Shown: positions 42,742-51,762 of the stretch, in pieces
Numbering within the stretch: the first letter of the stretch is position 1
Layout of the letters: each line of letters opens with the position of its first letter
Source of the DNA: Streptomyces chartreusis NRRL 3882
GTDB taxonomy: Bacteria > Actinomycetota > Actinomycetes > Streptomycetales > Streptomycetaceae
Assembly: GCF_900236475.1 (NCBI RefSeq)
Contig: NZ_LT963352.1
Coordinates: 3,782,001 to 3,846,000, forward strand
Length of the DNA: 64,000 nt
Reading direction: 5' to 3'
Translations under genes and position numbers: made by a program
The notes under the pieces: generated by a model
Seen by the model: only the letters and a program-made list of their open reading frames with translations
What the model was told of the DNA's origin: nothing
Database searches by the model: none

Positions 42742-42830
42742 GGCCGCTCCAGCCCGATGAGGAACGCGAAGGGGTGGGGACTGTCGCGCGCGGGCCTTGC
42801 GAAGTCAAGAGCCATGCGGTCGGGGCGAGT

Positions 42831-44042
42831 TCAGATCCGGTCGCGGGACGCGGACCCGGCGTGGGCCGGACGTCGGTCGGGCTGAGCGTGCTCCGCGGGC
42901 GTTCCGGACCGCCCGGAGGTGAACTCGGGCAGCAGTGTCGTGAGCCCGAGGACGGCCATGCCGGCACCGAGCCAGAGGGTGGCGCGCAGGCCCCAGACGT
43001 CGATGGCGACGGCACCGAGGGAGGAGCCCAGGATGACGCCGAGGGTGATGAAGGAGGAGTGGACGGTGTTGACCAGCGGGCCCGCGTTGCCGGCCCGCTG
43101 GACGCGGGTGACCATCGCCGGGTTCATGGTGACGCCGACCAGTCCGATGCCCAGCATGCAGGCGACGGCGGGGACGGGCAGGTCGGCGAGGAGCGCGAAC
43201 CCCGCGAGGAACACCGCGTTGAGCGAGAGGCCGACGGCGAGGACGGGCACGGTCCGACGGTCCGCGAGGCGGCCGACGACGGTGTTGCCGATGACGGTGG
43301 CGGCTCCGTAGGCGATCAGCAGGGCGGGGACGGTGCCGGTGGAGAAGCCGGTGATCTCGGTGAGGATCGGGTTGAGGTAACTGAAGGCGGAGAACGTCGC
43401 GCCGATGATCAGCGTGCTGGTGGGCAGCACCAGCCACAGCTTGGAGTTCCGGAAGACGCCGAGCTCCTCGCGGAGCGAGCCGCCGCTCCCCGCGCGCTCC
43501 AGAGGGGGCACACCGGCGAGGGTCACGGCCGCGGCGACCAGCGCCAGCGCCGAGATCGCCCAGAACGCCGCGCGCCAGCCGAACCGCTCACCGACCAGGG
43601 TGGACAGCGGCAGGCCGAGCAGCGTGCCGAGCATCAGCCCGTTCATGACCACCGCGATCGCCCGGCCGCGCACCTCCGGGCGGGCGAGCTGGACGCACAG
43701 CGAGACGGCGACGCCGAAGAAGGCCTGCGAGGCCACGCCGGTGATGATCCGGGCGGCCGTCATCACGGCGTAACCGGGTGCGGTCGCGGCCAGGACGTTG
43801 CCGGTCAGGAAGACGGCGAAGAGGGTCATCAGCGCGGTGCGTGGCGCGAGTTTCGTCACCGCCATGGTCAGGAAGGGTCCGCCGGCCGACATGGCCACGG
43901 CGAAGGCGGTGATCAGGTACCCGATCTGGGGGACGGTGGCGTGCAGGCCCTCCGCCATCTGCGGCATCAGCCCGGCGACCACGAACTCGCTGGTCACCAT
44001 GGCGAAGATGCCGAGCGCCAGGATGTATACGGCACGGGGCAC
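42831..44042 (-). CDS. MFS drug-efflux-type transporter
   Basis: 403 residues from GTG 44042, chosen because GAGGAG lies 6 bases upstream; the TTG at 44069 would add nine residues without a better site. Twelve membrane helices, MFS motif A as G-R-L-A-D-R-R (between helices 8 and 9) and the 'GVASQAFFGVAVSL' region of the Cmx/AraJ subfamily. These exporters expel amphenicols, sugars or drugs. A TetR gene lies 5' on the same strand, with a hairpin and a TetR-like palindrome between them, so it is probably repressed by that regulator and induced by its ligand. Confidence 0.9.
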   Translation of the reverse strand: MPRAVYILALGIFAMVTSEFVVAGLMPQMAEGLHATVPQIGYLITAFAVAMSAGGPFLTMAVTKLAPRTALMTLFAVFLTGNVLAATAPGYAVMTAARIITGVASQAFFGVAVSLCVQLARPEVRGRAIAVVMNGLMLGTLLGLPLSTLVGERFGWRAAFWAISALALVAAAVTLAGVPPLERAGSGGSLREELGVFRNSKLWLVLPTSTLIIGATFSAFSYLNPILTEITGFSTGTVPALLIAYGAATVIGNTVVGRLADRRTVPVLAVGLSLNAVFLAGFALLADLPVPAVACMLGIGLVGVTMNPAMVTRVQRAGNAGPLVNTVHSSFITLGVILGSSLGAVAIDVWGLRATLWLGAGMAVLGLTTLLPEFTSGRSGTPAEHAQPDRRPAHAGSASRDRI

Positions 44043-44084
44043 GGGAGGCTCCTCTGCTGCTCGGTTCAAGAGTTATGTATTGAT

Positions 44085-44097
44085 CAGTTCAAAACTG
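44085..44097. promoter_or_regulatory. Probable TetR operator before MFS gene
   Basis: CAGTTCAAAACTG lies 43 bases upstream of the MFS start. The same 13-mer in reverse orientation (CAGTTTTGAACTG, 44748-44760) lies 15 bases upstream of the TetR start. It is a near palindrome with CAGTT/AACTG arms. Two identical sites at exactly the two promoters argue for TetR binding. Confidence 0.7.
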
Positions 44098-44109
44098 GGC
44101 CATGACAGA

Positions 44110-44129
44110 GCCCGAGGTCTCCCTCGGGC
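44110..44129 (-). terminator. Hairpin after TetR gene
   Basis: GCCCGAGG / CCTCGGGC with a 4-base loop, 4 bases past the TetR stop. It may separate TetR and MFS transcription. Confidence 0.5.
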
Positions 44130-44133
44130 GGGT

Positions 44134-44733
44134 TCAGGACACCAGCGCGTCCATGGCGGTCTCGACGATCACTTCGAGGTCGGCCCGGCCGGCACCGCCC
44201 TGACTGGAGACACGCAGGCCGGCGACCGTGGCGTTGAGAAACCGGGCGAGTGCTTCCGGGCCACGCGCGGAGGTGATGCTGCCGTCACGCCGGCCCTGCT
44301 CCATCACGGCCCGGTAGACGGCGAGGCGCCGCAGGGTGTCGCGCTCCAGCATCGCGGCCGCCTCGGGGTCACGCGCGGCCAGCTCCACCACGGTGTTGAC
44401 CCCCAGGCAGCCGAGGGCCCGCCCGGAGCCGATCCGGCACTCCGTCTCACTCTCGACGACGTTGGCGAGCAGAGCGCGCACCCGGTCGGCGGCGGGCCGC
44501 TCCGCGTCGTCCAGGACCGCCGTCTGAACCGCCGTCATGGCGTCCAGGTAGCGGGCGAGGGCCCGCTCGAACAGGTCGTGCTTGCTCCGGAAGGTGTTGT
44601 AGATGCTGCTGCGCCCCAGACCGGTGGCGTCGCACAGATCCTGGGTGGACGTGGCCTCGTAGCCCCGCTCCCAGAACACGCGCATCGCCGCGTCCAGGGC
44701 CCGCTCCTCGTCGAACTTCCTCGGCCGGGCCAT
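44134..44733 (-). CDS. TetR/AcrR family repressor
   Basis: 199 residues. The N-terminal HTH (about 10-55) reads ALDAAMRVFWERGYEATS ... GLGRSSIYNTFRSK, the canonical TetR layout. The C-terminal ligand domain carries a CLGVNTVVELAARDPEAAAM segment like that of several AcrR/TetR_C_16-type proteins. It is next to the MFS gene. A palindrome shared by its own promoter and the MFS promoter suggests that it represses both. Confidence 0.92.
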   Translation of the reverse strand: MARPRKFDEERALDAAMRVFWERGYEATSTQDLCDATGLGRSSIYNTFRSKHDLFERALARYLDAMTAVQTAVLDDAERPAADRVRALLANVVESETECRIGSGRALGCLGVNTVVELAARDPEAAAMLERDTLRRLAVYRAVMEQGRRDGSITSARGPEALARFLNATVAGLRVSSQGGAGRADLEVIVETAMDALVS

Positions 44734-44747
44734 GGCAGGGACGCTAA

Positions 44748-44760
44748 CAGTTTTGAACTG
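44748..44760. promoter_or_regulatory. Probable TetR operator before tetR gene
   Basis: CAGTTTTGAACTG, reverse complement of the site at 44085-44097, 15 bases upstream of the TetR ATG. It would allow autoregulation. Confidence 0.7.
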
Positions 44761-44791
44761 AAGGTTCCAATACCGTGTTCGCCGGCGCCCG

Positions 44792-45913
44792 CTATTCGAG
44801 ACCGATCGCCTGGCAGTCCGCCTTGTACTTCGCGGTGCAGATGTCCTTGACGGTGTAGACCCCGTCCGTGATCACCGTCTCCTTGATGTTGTCCTTGGTG
44901 AGGGCGACCACCGGCACCAGCATCGCCGGGATGTCCTTCTCCGTGGGGCTGTCGACGGTCTCCCGGGTCAGCGCGGCGAACTCGATCGAGCGGCCCTGGA
45001 CCTTGGCCACGGCGATCTTCGCGGCGTTCGTCGCCTCCAGCAGGAACGACTTGTACACGGTCATGTACTGCTCCCCCGACACGATCCGCTGCACCGCGTC
45101 CAGGTTGGCGTCCTGCCCGGTCACCGGCGGGATCTTCGTGGCGCCCGCCTCCTTCAGCGCCTCGATGACCGCGCCCGCCATGCCGTCGTTGGCGGAGTAG
45201 ACGGCGGCGATGTTGTTCAGCCCGACGGTGCGGATCGCCTTCTTCATGTTGGCCTTGGCGATCGAGGGCTTCCACTCCTTGGTGTCGTACTGCTGGACGA
45301 TGTCGACCTGCCCCTGGAGCTCGCTGAGCGCCCCGTCCTTGAACCGTGCCGTGTTCGGGTCGGCTGGGTCGCCGTTCATCATGACGACCTTGCTCTTCTG
45401 GGCCTTGTCGCCGAGCTCCCCGACGATGGCGCGGCCCTGCACCTGCCCGACGAGTTCGTTGTCGTGGGAGACGTACGCGTCGATCGGACCCTCGGCGAGC
45501 CGGTCGTAGGCGATGACCGGGATGCCGGCGTCCTTGGCCTTGCGCACATCCGACGCGATGGTCTTGGAGTTCAGCGCGTCCACCAGGATGACGTCGACCT
45601 TGTCGTCGATCATCTGCTGGAACTGCTCGCTCTGTCTGGACACGCTCGCCTCGGCGTTGGCGTACTTGACCTTGCCCTGGTTCTCGGTGAGGGAGGCGAC
45701 CTCCTGTTTGATCAGGGGGTAGTCGAACTTCTCGAAGCGTGCCGTGTCCCGGTCGGGCAGCAGCAGGCCCACCGTGATGTCGTTGCCCTTCTTCACGCTT
45801 GCGGAGTCGTCACTCCCGTCGCCGCACGCGGTGAGGGACAGGGCCGCTACGGAGACCGCCAGGGCTATGGAGAGGGGACGCACAGCGGACCGACGGGTGT
45901 TACGCGCTTTCAC
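44792..45913 (-). CDS. Sugar ABC transporter substrate-binding lipoprotein (XylF-like)
   Basis: 373 residues from GTG 45913 with GGAAGG upstream; an earlier start at 46012 would bury the signal. Lipoprotein signal VKARNTRRSAVRPL, hydrophobic core and lipobox LTAC. The Peripla_BP_4 fold follows: ITVGLLLPDRDTARFEKFDY, DVILVDALNSKTI, GIPVIAYDRLAEGP, AVYSANDGMAGAVIEAL and VTGQDANLDAVQRI, all like D-xylose/ribose-binding proteins. No permease or ATPase gene is adjacent, so it is an orphan receptor that must use components from elsewhere, or has a sensing role. Confidence 0.9.
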   Translation of the reverse strand: MKARNTRRSAVRPLSIALAVSVAALSLTACGDGSDDSASVKKGNDITVGLLLPDRDTARFEKFDYPLIKQEVASLTENQGKVKYANAEASVSRQSEQFQQMIDDKVDVILVDALNSKTIASDVRKAKDAGIPVIAYDRLAEGPIDAYVSHDNELVGQVQGRAIVGELGDKAQKSKVVMMNGDPADPNTARFKDGALSELQGQVDIVQQYDTKEWKPSIAKANMKKAIRTVGLNNIAAVYSANDGMAGAVIEALKEAGATKIPPVTGQDANLDAVQRIVSGEQYMTVYKSFLLEATNAAKIAVAKVQGRSIEFAALTRETVDSPTEKDIPAMLVPVVALTKDNIKETVITDGVYTVKDICTAKYKADCQAIGLE

Positions 45914-46019
45914 TGGTGGTGCCTTCCGATGGGGGAGCATCGCGACGCGGTGGCTGAAAGCCAACGGCCAGACGCCTTGCGACGTCAAGAACCCCGTGTG
46001 AAGAGATCGCAAAGGTGCC

Positions 46020-47939
46020 TCACCGCCTGTACAGACCCTCCACTTCTGCCGCGAAGGCGCGCATCACCGCCTCGCGGCGGAGCTTCATCGACGGCGTCAG
46101 ATGGCCCGCTTCCTCGGAGAAGTCCTCGGGGAGGATCGCGAAGCGGCGGATGGACTCCGGGCGGGAGACCATCTTGTTGGCCTCGTCGACGGCGCGCTGG
46201 AGGACGGCGCGGAGCTCTTCGTCGTCGACGAGGAGTTTGGGCGGCACGGGGTGTTTGCCGTTCATCTGGCGCCAGTGGGTGATGCCGTCCGGGTCCAGGG
46301 TGATCAGGGCCGAGACGAAGGGACGGCCGTCGCCCACGACGATGCACTGGGAGATCAGCGGGTGGGAGCGCAGCCAGTTCTCCAGGGGCGCCGGGGCGAC
46401 GCTCTTGCCGCCCGCCGTGATCAGCATTTCCTTCTTGCGGCCGGTGATCGTCAGGTAGCCCTCGTCGTCCAGTTCGCCGATGTCACCCGTGGCGAGCCAG
46501 CCGTCGGGGGCGGCGGGTACGACGCCACCGGCCTGGGGGTCCCAGTAGCCGCGCAGCACGTGGTCGCCGGCGAGGAGGATCTCGCCGTCGGCGGCGATGC
46601 GGACGCGGGTGCCGGGCAGGGGCCAGCCGACCGTGCCCAGGCGGGGTTTGAGGGGCGGGGTGACGGTCGACGCGCCCGTCGTCTCCGTCAGGCCGTAGCC
46701 CTCGAAGATCTCGATGCCGGCTCCGGCGTAGAACGCGGCGAGGCGGCGGCCCAGTGGTGAGCCGCCGCAGATGGCGTAGCGGACCCTGCCGCCCATGGCG
46801 TTGCGGATCCGGCGGTAGACCAGGGGGTCGTAGAAGACCCGGGCGGCTCTGAGGGCGCGGGAGGGGCCGGGGCCGGTGCCCGTCTGCTGGGCCTCCATCG
46901 CCTCGCCGTAGCGCCGCGCCACCGCCACCGCGCGGTCGAACGACGTCACCCGGCCGCCCGCCTCGGCCTTGGCCCGGGCCGAGTTGAAGACCTTCTCCAG
47001 CATGTACGGGATGGCGAGCAGACAGGTCGGCCGGAAGCTCGCCAGGTCCGGGAGCAGATTCTCCGCCTTGATGCTCGGCGCGTGGCCCAGCCGTACGCGG
47101 GCGCGGACGCAGGCGATCGCCACCATGCGCCCGAAGACGTGGGACATGGGCAGGAACAGCAGGACCGAGGCCTCTTCGCTGGTCCTGGCCTTGAAGACGG
47201 GGTAGAGGAGTTCGATCGCGTTGTCGACCTCGGCGAAGAAGTTGCCGTGGGTGAGCGCGCAGCCCTTGGGACGGCCCGTGGTGCCCGAGGTGTAGATGAG
47301 GGTGGCGAGGGTGTCGGGGCCCAGCATGCCGCGCCGCACCTCGACCTCCTGGTCGGAGAGGTGCGCGCCGGCTTCGACCAGCCGGTCGACGTGGCCCTTC
47401 TCCACGATCCACATGTGCCTGAGGTCGGGCAGGCGTTCGCGCTCCGGGCCGAGTGCGGCGGCCTGCCCGGAGAACTCGGTGACCAGGGCGACCGCGCCGG
47501 AGTCCTGGAGGATCCAGCGGGCCTGGAAGACGGAGGACGTGGGGTAGATGGGGACGGTGACCAGCCCGGCCGCCCAGGCCGCGAAGTCCAGAACGGTCCA
47601 CTCGTAGATCGTGCGGGCCATCACCGCGATCCGGTCGCCGGGCATCAGTCCTTCGGCGATCAGTCCCTTCGCCACGGCCAGCACCTGGCCGGCGAACCGG
47701 GCCGCCGTGACGTCGCTCCAGCGCCCGTCGGCGTTCTTGCGGCTGAGCGCCACGGCGTCCGGGTTCGCGCTCGCGTTGTCGAACGGCAGGTCGGCGAGCG
47801 ACCCGTGGGTCCACGGCGGCGCCAGCGGCGGTACGGACGCCTCCCGTACGACCCCGTCCAGCCGCCGCGTCTCGGGCTCGACGAGGACCGGTCCGCCGTA
47901 CATGTCGCCGTAGGCGGAGGAGGGATGGGCAGTGGACAC
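46020..47939 (-). CDS. Long-chain fatty-acid-CoA ligase (AMP-forming)
   Basis: About 639 residues from GTG 47939, chosen because AGGAG lies 7 bases upstream; ATG 47984 and GTG 48002 are possible alternatives. ANL-superfamily motifs are intact: ATP-binding TLIYTSGTTGRPKGC, YGLTETTG, GYLTITGRKKEMLITAGGKS and the late catalytic Lys region. It activates fatty acids as acyl-adenylate then CoA ester. It lies next to thiolase, FabG4-like and MaoC-like genes, which supports a role in fatty-acid degradation or remodelling. A weak TTAC...GGTA element lies upstream. Confidence 0.9.
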   Translation of the reverse strand: MSTAHPSSAYGDMYGGPVLVEPETRRLDGVVREASVPPLAPPWTHGSLADLPFDNASANPDAVALSRKNADGRWSDVTAARFAGQVLAVAKGLIAEGLMPGDRIAVMARTIYEWTVLDFAAWAAGLVTVPIYPTSSVFQARWILQDSGAVALVTEFSGQAAALGPERERLPDLRHMWIVEKGHVDRLVEAGAHLSDQEVEVRRGMLGPDTLATLIYTSGTTGRPKGCALTHGNFFAEVDNAIELLYPVFKARTSEEASVLLFLPMSHVFGRMVAIACVRARVRLGHAPSIKAENLLPDLASFRPTCLLAIPYMLEKVFNSARAKAEAGGRVTSFDRAVAVARRYGEAMEAQQTGTGPGPSRALRAARVFYDPLVYRRIRNAMGGRVRYAICGGSPLGRRLAAFYAGAGIEIFEGYGLTETTGASTVTPPLKPRLGTVGWPLPGTRVRIAADGEILLAGDHVLRGYWDPQAGGVVPAAPDGWLATGDIGELDDEGYLTITGRKKEMLITAGGKSVAPAPLENWLRSHPLISQCIVVGDGRPFVSALITLDPDGITHWRQMNGKHPVPPKLLVDDEELRAVLQRAVDEANKMVSRPESIRRFAILPEDFSEEAGHLTPSMKLRREAVMRAFAAEVEGLYRR

Positions 47940-48172
47940 GGGGCGGCTCCTGGGGCGCGCAGCGAAAGGAACTGCTTGCTGCATGACGTACGTGCCTCGC
48001 ACGCCGAGGCGCTCAACCGGTTGAACCCCCAGAAAGGGGTTACTGCCGGTAGGAACGGGATCGTACGGGCCTCACGTGGCGGGTTTGTGCGGGTTCGGGG
48101 ATGGTCCGGAGCCAGGCCTGTGCATTCTCGGGGGTTACGTGAGGGTCCTTCAGGTTCGGTACGCCGTCGCTC

Positions 48173-49456
48173 TCAGGCCCGCTCCAGGATCGCCGTCACG
48201 CCCTGCCCGCCCGCCGCGCAGACCGAGATCAACCCGCGGGCGGGCGCGTCCCGTTCGGCGAGCAGCTTGGCCAGGGTCGCCACGATCCGGGCGCCGGTGG
48301 CGGCGAAGGGATGGCCGGTGGCGAGGGACGAGCCGGCGACGTTCAGCCGGGTGCGGTCCACCGTGCCCAGGCCCCGCTTCTCCCAGGCCGCGAGCGTCGC
48401 GAGCACCTGGGAGGCGAAGGCCTCGTGGATCTCCACCAGGTCGAAGTCGGCCAGGCCCAGTCCGGCCCGCTCCAGCATGCGCGGCACCGCGTACGCGGGT
48501 GCCATGAGCAGCCCGTCCTCGCCGCCCGCGATGTCTCCGCCGACGAAGTCGACGGCCGCCGTCTCGTACGCGGTGAGGTACGCCAGCGGCTCCAGGCCGC
48601 GTTCCCTCGCCCACTCCTCGCTCGCCAGCAGCACGGTCGCGGCCCCGTCGGTCAGCGGCGTCGAGTTCCCGGCCGTCATGGTCGGGTCGGGGTGGCCGAG
48701 GCCGAACACCGGCTTCAGGGAGGCGAGTTTCTCCACGGTCGAGCCGGGGCGCAGGTTCTGGTCGCGGGCCAGGCCGCGGAAGGGGACCACCAGGTCCTGG
48801 AAGAAGCCGCGTTCGTACGCCGCCGCCAGCCGCTGGTGACTGGCCGCCGCCAGTTCGTCCTGGGCTTCGCGGCCGATGCCCCAGGCGCGGGCCGTGACAG
48901 CGGCGTGTTCACCCATGGACAGGCCGGTGCGCGGCTCGGCGTTGCGCGGGACGTCGGGGACGAGGTGACCCGGGCGAACCTTCGCCAGGGCCTTCACGCG
49001 CTCGCCCAGCGACTTCGCCCGGCGCGCCTCCAGGAGGATGCGGCGCAGGGTGTCGTTGACGCCCAGGGGCGCGTCGCTCGCCGTGTCGGCGCCGCCCGCG
49101 ACCGCCGACTCGGTCTGGCCGAGGGCGATCTTGTTGGCGGCGGCGATGACGGCCTGGAGTCCGGTGCCGCAGGCCTGCTGGATGTCGTAGGCGGGGGTGG
49201 TGGGGTGCAGACGCGAGCCGAGGACCGTCTCGCGGGCCAGGTTGAAGTCGCGGCTGTGCTTGAGGACCGCGCCGGCCACGAACTCGCCGACCGCGCCCGG
49301 CTCCTGGAGCCCGTACCGCTCGACCAGGCCGTCGAGGGCGGCGGTGAGCATCTGCTGGTTGGAGGCGGTGGCGTACGGGCCGTCGGAGCGGGCGAACGGG
49401 ATGCGCGCTCCGCCGACGACCGCCACACGCCGCACCGACATCTTCTGGGGGCTCAT
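48173..49456 (-). CDS. Acetyl-CoA C-acyltransferase (thiolase, FadA type)
   Basis: 427 residues. The active-site Cys is in QQACGTGLQAV (about 92); the late motifs are GHPFAATGAR (His) and VCAAGGQGVTAIL (Cys). The residues fit a degradative thiolase that cleaves 3-ketoacyl-CoA. Together with the divergent FabG4-like reductase and MaoC hydratase it reproduces the fadA2-fabG4-htdX arrangement I know from mycobacteria (Rv0243-Rv0242c-Rv0241c). Two palindromes lie in the shared promoter region. Confidence 0.92.
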   Translation of the reverse strand: MSPQKMSVRRVAVVGGARIPFARSDGPYATASNQQMLTAALDGLVERYGLQEPGAVGEFVAGAVLKHSRDFNLARETVLGSRLHPTTPAYDIQQACGTGLQAVIAAANKIALGQTESAVAGGADTASDAPLGVNDTLRRILLEARRAKSLGERVKALAKVRPGHLVPDVPRNAEPRTGLSMGEHAAVTARAWGIGREAQDELAAASHQRLAAAYERGFFQDLVVPFRGLARDQNLRPGSTVEKLASLKPVFGLGHPDPTMTAGNSTPLTDGAATVLLASEEWARERGLEPLAYLTAYETAAVDFVGGDIAGGEDGLLMAPAYAVPRMLERAGLGLADFDLVEIHEAFASQVLATLAAWEKRGLGTVDRTRLNVAGSSLATGHPFAATGARIVATLAKLLAERDAPARGLISVCAAGGQGVTAILERA

Positions 49457-49486
49457 CTCGACCCGCTCCTCGCCTGTGACGTAGCC

Positions 49487-49516
49487 TTACCTACGGTAAC
49501 CTTACTCCAGAGTAAG
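49487..49516. promoter_or_regulatory. Two palindromic operators between thiolase and reductase genes
   Basis: TTACCTACGGTAA (49487-49499, arms TTACC/GGTAA) and CTTACTCCAGAGTAAG (49501-49516, 7-bp arms CTTACTC/GAGTAAG) lie side by side in the divergent promoter. They share the TTAC...GTAA core and probably bind the TetR protein encoded at 51763, which sits at the end of the same gene set. Confidence 0.65.
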
Positions 49517-49562
49517 CAGGGGTGGGTCTTCAGTGAGACGTCATCGGGAACTGGGAGTTGGA

Positions 49563-50870
49563 ATGGCCGACCGCTATCTGCGCTTCACCGGTACCGCGCC
49601 CGGCCGATTCCTCACCCGCCGGCTCGGCCTGCCCCAGCCCGCGGCGCTGACCCGCTGGTCCCCCGAGCGGCCCGCCCTGGACGGCGGCCTGCTGCACCTC
49701 ACCGCCGGCAGATCCGCCCTCGACCTGGCGCCGGTCCTCGCCCGTACGGGGATCGCCCCGGCCGGCTCCGACCGGGCGGCCGCCGTCGTCCTGGACGCGA
49801 GCGGGGTGCGGGACGTCGAGGGGCTGGCCGAGGTGCACGCGGCGCTGCACCCCGTCGTGCGGTCGATCGCCACGAGCGGACGCGTGGTCGTGCTCGGCGC
49901 GCCGCTCGACCCCGCCGACCATCACCAGGCCGCCGCCCAGCAGGCCCTGGAGGGCTTCACGCGCTCCCTGGGCAAGGAGATCGGCCGGGGCAGGACGGTG
50001 AACCTGGTCCGGCTCGGGGACGCGCACGCGGCCGAGTCCACCCTCCGCTTCCTGCTGTCGCCCAAGTCGGCTTACGTGAGTGGGCAGGTGATCGAGGTCG
50101 GGTCCGGCGACGAGCCCGCCACCCCCCTCGACCGGAACCGCCCCCTCGCCGGCCGCACCGCCCTGGTCACCGGTGCCGCGCGCGGCATCGGCGAGGCGGT
50201 CGCCGGGACACTCGCCCGGGACGGGGCCCGGGTCGTCGTCCTCGATGTGCCGCAGGCCGAGCGGGACGCCCGGCGCGTCGCCGACCGGCTCGGCGGCACC
50301 GCGCTGCTCCTCGACATCACGGCCGCCGACGCGGGCGCGCGGATCGCCGAGGCCCTGCCGGACGGCCTGGACCTGCTCATCCACAACGCGGGCATCACGC
50401 GGGACCGGCGACTGGTGAACATGCCCGCCGAGCGCTGGATCCCGGTGCTGGAGGTGAACCTGGCGAGCGTGCTGCGCACGACGGACGCGCTGCTGAAGGC
50501 CGGGACGCTGCACCGGGGCGGCCGGATCGTGGCGACCGCCTCGATCGCGGGCATCGCCGGCAACGCGGGCCAGACCAACTACGGGGCGAGCAAGGCGGGC
50601 ATCGTCGGCCTGGTCCGCTCCCTCGCGCCGCGCGCGCTCGCCGAGCACGGGGTGACGGTCAACGCGGTCGCGCCGGGCTTCATCGAGACGAAGATGACGG
50701 CCGCCGTCCCGCTGTTCATCCGCGAGGCGGGCCGCCGCATGAACTCCCTCGCGCAGGGCGGTCTTCCGGTCGATGTCGCCGAGACCACCGCCTGGCTCGC
50801 GCACCCGGCCTCGGGCGCGGTCAACGGGCAGGTCGTGCGCGTATGCGGCCAGAGCCTGCTGGGGGCGTGA
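49563..50870 (+). CDS. 3-oxoacyl-ACP/CoA reductase, FabG4-like high-molecular-weight SDR
   Basis: 435 residues from ATG 49563 (GTG 49533 is an alternative). The N-terminal extension (about 1-190) is a degenerate Rossmann domain, typical of FabG4-type enzymes that are nearly twice the usual length. The C-terminal SDR domain has the NAD(P) motif TGAARGIGEAV (about 202), NAG in HNAGITRD, and the catalytic Ser with YGASK (Tyr-x-x-x-Lys). It reduces or oxidises 3-ketoacyl thioesters. Overlaps the MaoC-like gene by one base (ATGA), indicating an operon. Confidence 0.9.
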   Translation: MADRYLRFTGTAPGRFLTRRLGLPQPAALTRWSPERPALDGGLLHLTAGRSALDLAPVLARTGIAPAGSDRAAAVVLDASGVRDVEGLAEVHAALHPVVRSIATSGRVVVLGAPLDPADHHQAAAQQALEGFTRSLGKEIGRGRTVNLVRLGDAHAAESTLRFLLSPKSAYVSGQVIEVGSGDEPATPLDRNRPLAGRTALVTGAARGIGEAVAGTLARDGARVVVLDVPQAERDARRVADRLGGTALLLDITAADAGARIAEALPDGLDLLIHNAGITRDRRLVNMPAERWIPVLEVNLASVLRTTDALLKAGTLHRGGRIVATASIAGIAGNAGQTNYGASKAGIVGLVRSLAPRALAEHGVTVNAVAPGFIETKMTAAVPLFIREAGRRMNSLAQGGLPVDVAETTAWLAHPASGAVNGQVVRVCGQSLLGA

Positions 50871-51715
50871 TGACCGACGCCGCTCTCGTCCTCACCGGGT
50901 CCCCCTCCCTCGCCCCGCTCCTCGCGCGCGGCGCCCTGCTGTCCCCCTTCAAACGCCCGGCCCCCGACGCGGAGTTCCCGCGCACCCGTCTCGTCCTGCC
51001 CGGCCTGCGCGTCGACCTCGCCCGGCTGGCGGCGTACGAGCGGGTCTGCGGGTTCCCGACCGGGGAGGACGCGCTGCCGCTGACCTATCCGCACGTGCTG
51101 GGCTTCCCCCTGGCCATGCGGCTGATGAGCGGCCGGGACTTTCCGCTGCCGCTGCTGGGACTCGTCCACACGTCGATCACGATCACCCGGCACCGGGCGA
51201 TGCCGGCCACCGGCGGCTACGAACTCACGGTGTACGTAGAGGGGCTGACGCCCCACCGGCGCGGCACGGAGGCGACGGTCGTCACCGAGGTGCGTGAGGA
51301 CGGGGAGGTCGTATGGGAGTCGAGGAGCACCTACCTCGCCCGGCACCGCACGCGACGGCCCGCCGGGGCGCCCCGGGAGGAGGTGCGGAAGCCACTGCCG
51401 GCCGTCGCCGAGTGGCGGTTCGCCGAGGATGTGGGACGGCGGTACGCGGCGGCGTCCGGCGACCGCAACCCGATCCACCTCCACCCGCTCACCGCCCGCC
51501 TGTTCGGCTTTCCCCGGGCCATCGCCCACGGCATGTGGACCGTCGCCCGCTGCCTCGCCGCACACGGCACGCCGGACTCCTGTCACGTACGCGCGCACTT
51601 CCGGGCACCGGTCCTGCTGCCCGGGACGGTGACGTACGCGGCGGAGGACGGCCGGTTCGAACTGCGGAGCGGGGACGAGCGGGTGCACGTGACCGGGGAC
51701 GTCTGCCCGGCGTGA
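50870..51715 (+). CDS. MaoC-like hydratase/dehydratase (HtdX type)
   Basis: 281 residues starting at the ATG that overlaps the reductase stop. Double hot-dog arrangement: an N-terminal diverged half (about 10-150) and a C-terminal half with the hydratase-2 signature DRNPIHLHPLTARLFGFPRA and IAHGMW (catalytic Asp and His). It hydrates 2-enoyl thioesters. Length and place next to FabG4-like and thiolase genes match the mycobacterial HtdX set. Function in fatty acid metabolism is well supported; the direction (synthesis or degradation) is not. Confidence 0.88.
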   Translation: MTDAALVLTGSPSLAPLLARGALLSPFKRPAPDAEFPRTRLVLPGLRVDLARLAAYERVCGFPTGEDALPLTYPHVLGFPLAMRLMSGRDFPLPLLGLVHTSITITRHRAMPATGGYELTVYVEGLTPHRRGTEATVVTEVREDGEVVWESRSTYLARHRTRRPAGAPREEVRKPLPAVAEWRFAEDVGRRYAAASGDRNPIHLHPLTARLFGFPRAIAHGMWTVARCLAAHGTPDSCHVRAHFRAPVLLPGTVTYAAEDGRFELRSGDERVHVTGDVCPA

Positions 51716-51762
51716 CGGCCGGGCCGGACCGTCGAGGGCCGCTGCCCGCCCCCGTCGCCGCC

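Noticed and set aside
48311..51715. Very long open frame on the + strand across the thiolase, reductase and MaoC genes
   Set aside because: Only its last part (from 50870) is real; the rest is a GC-rich shadow antisense to thiolase and out of frame with the reductase.
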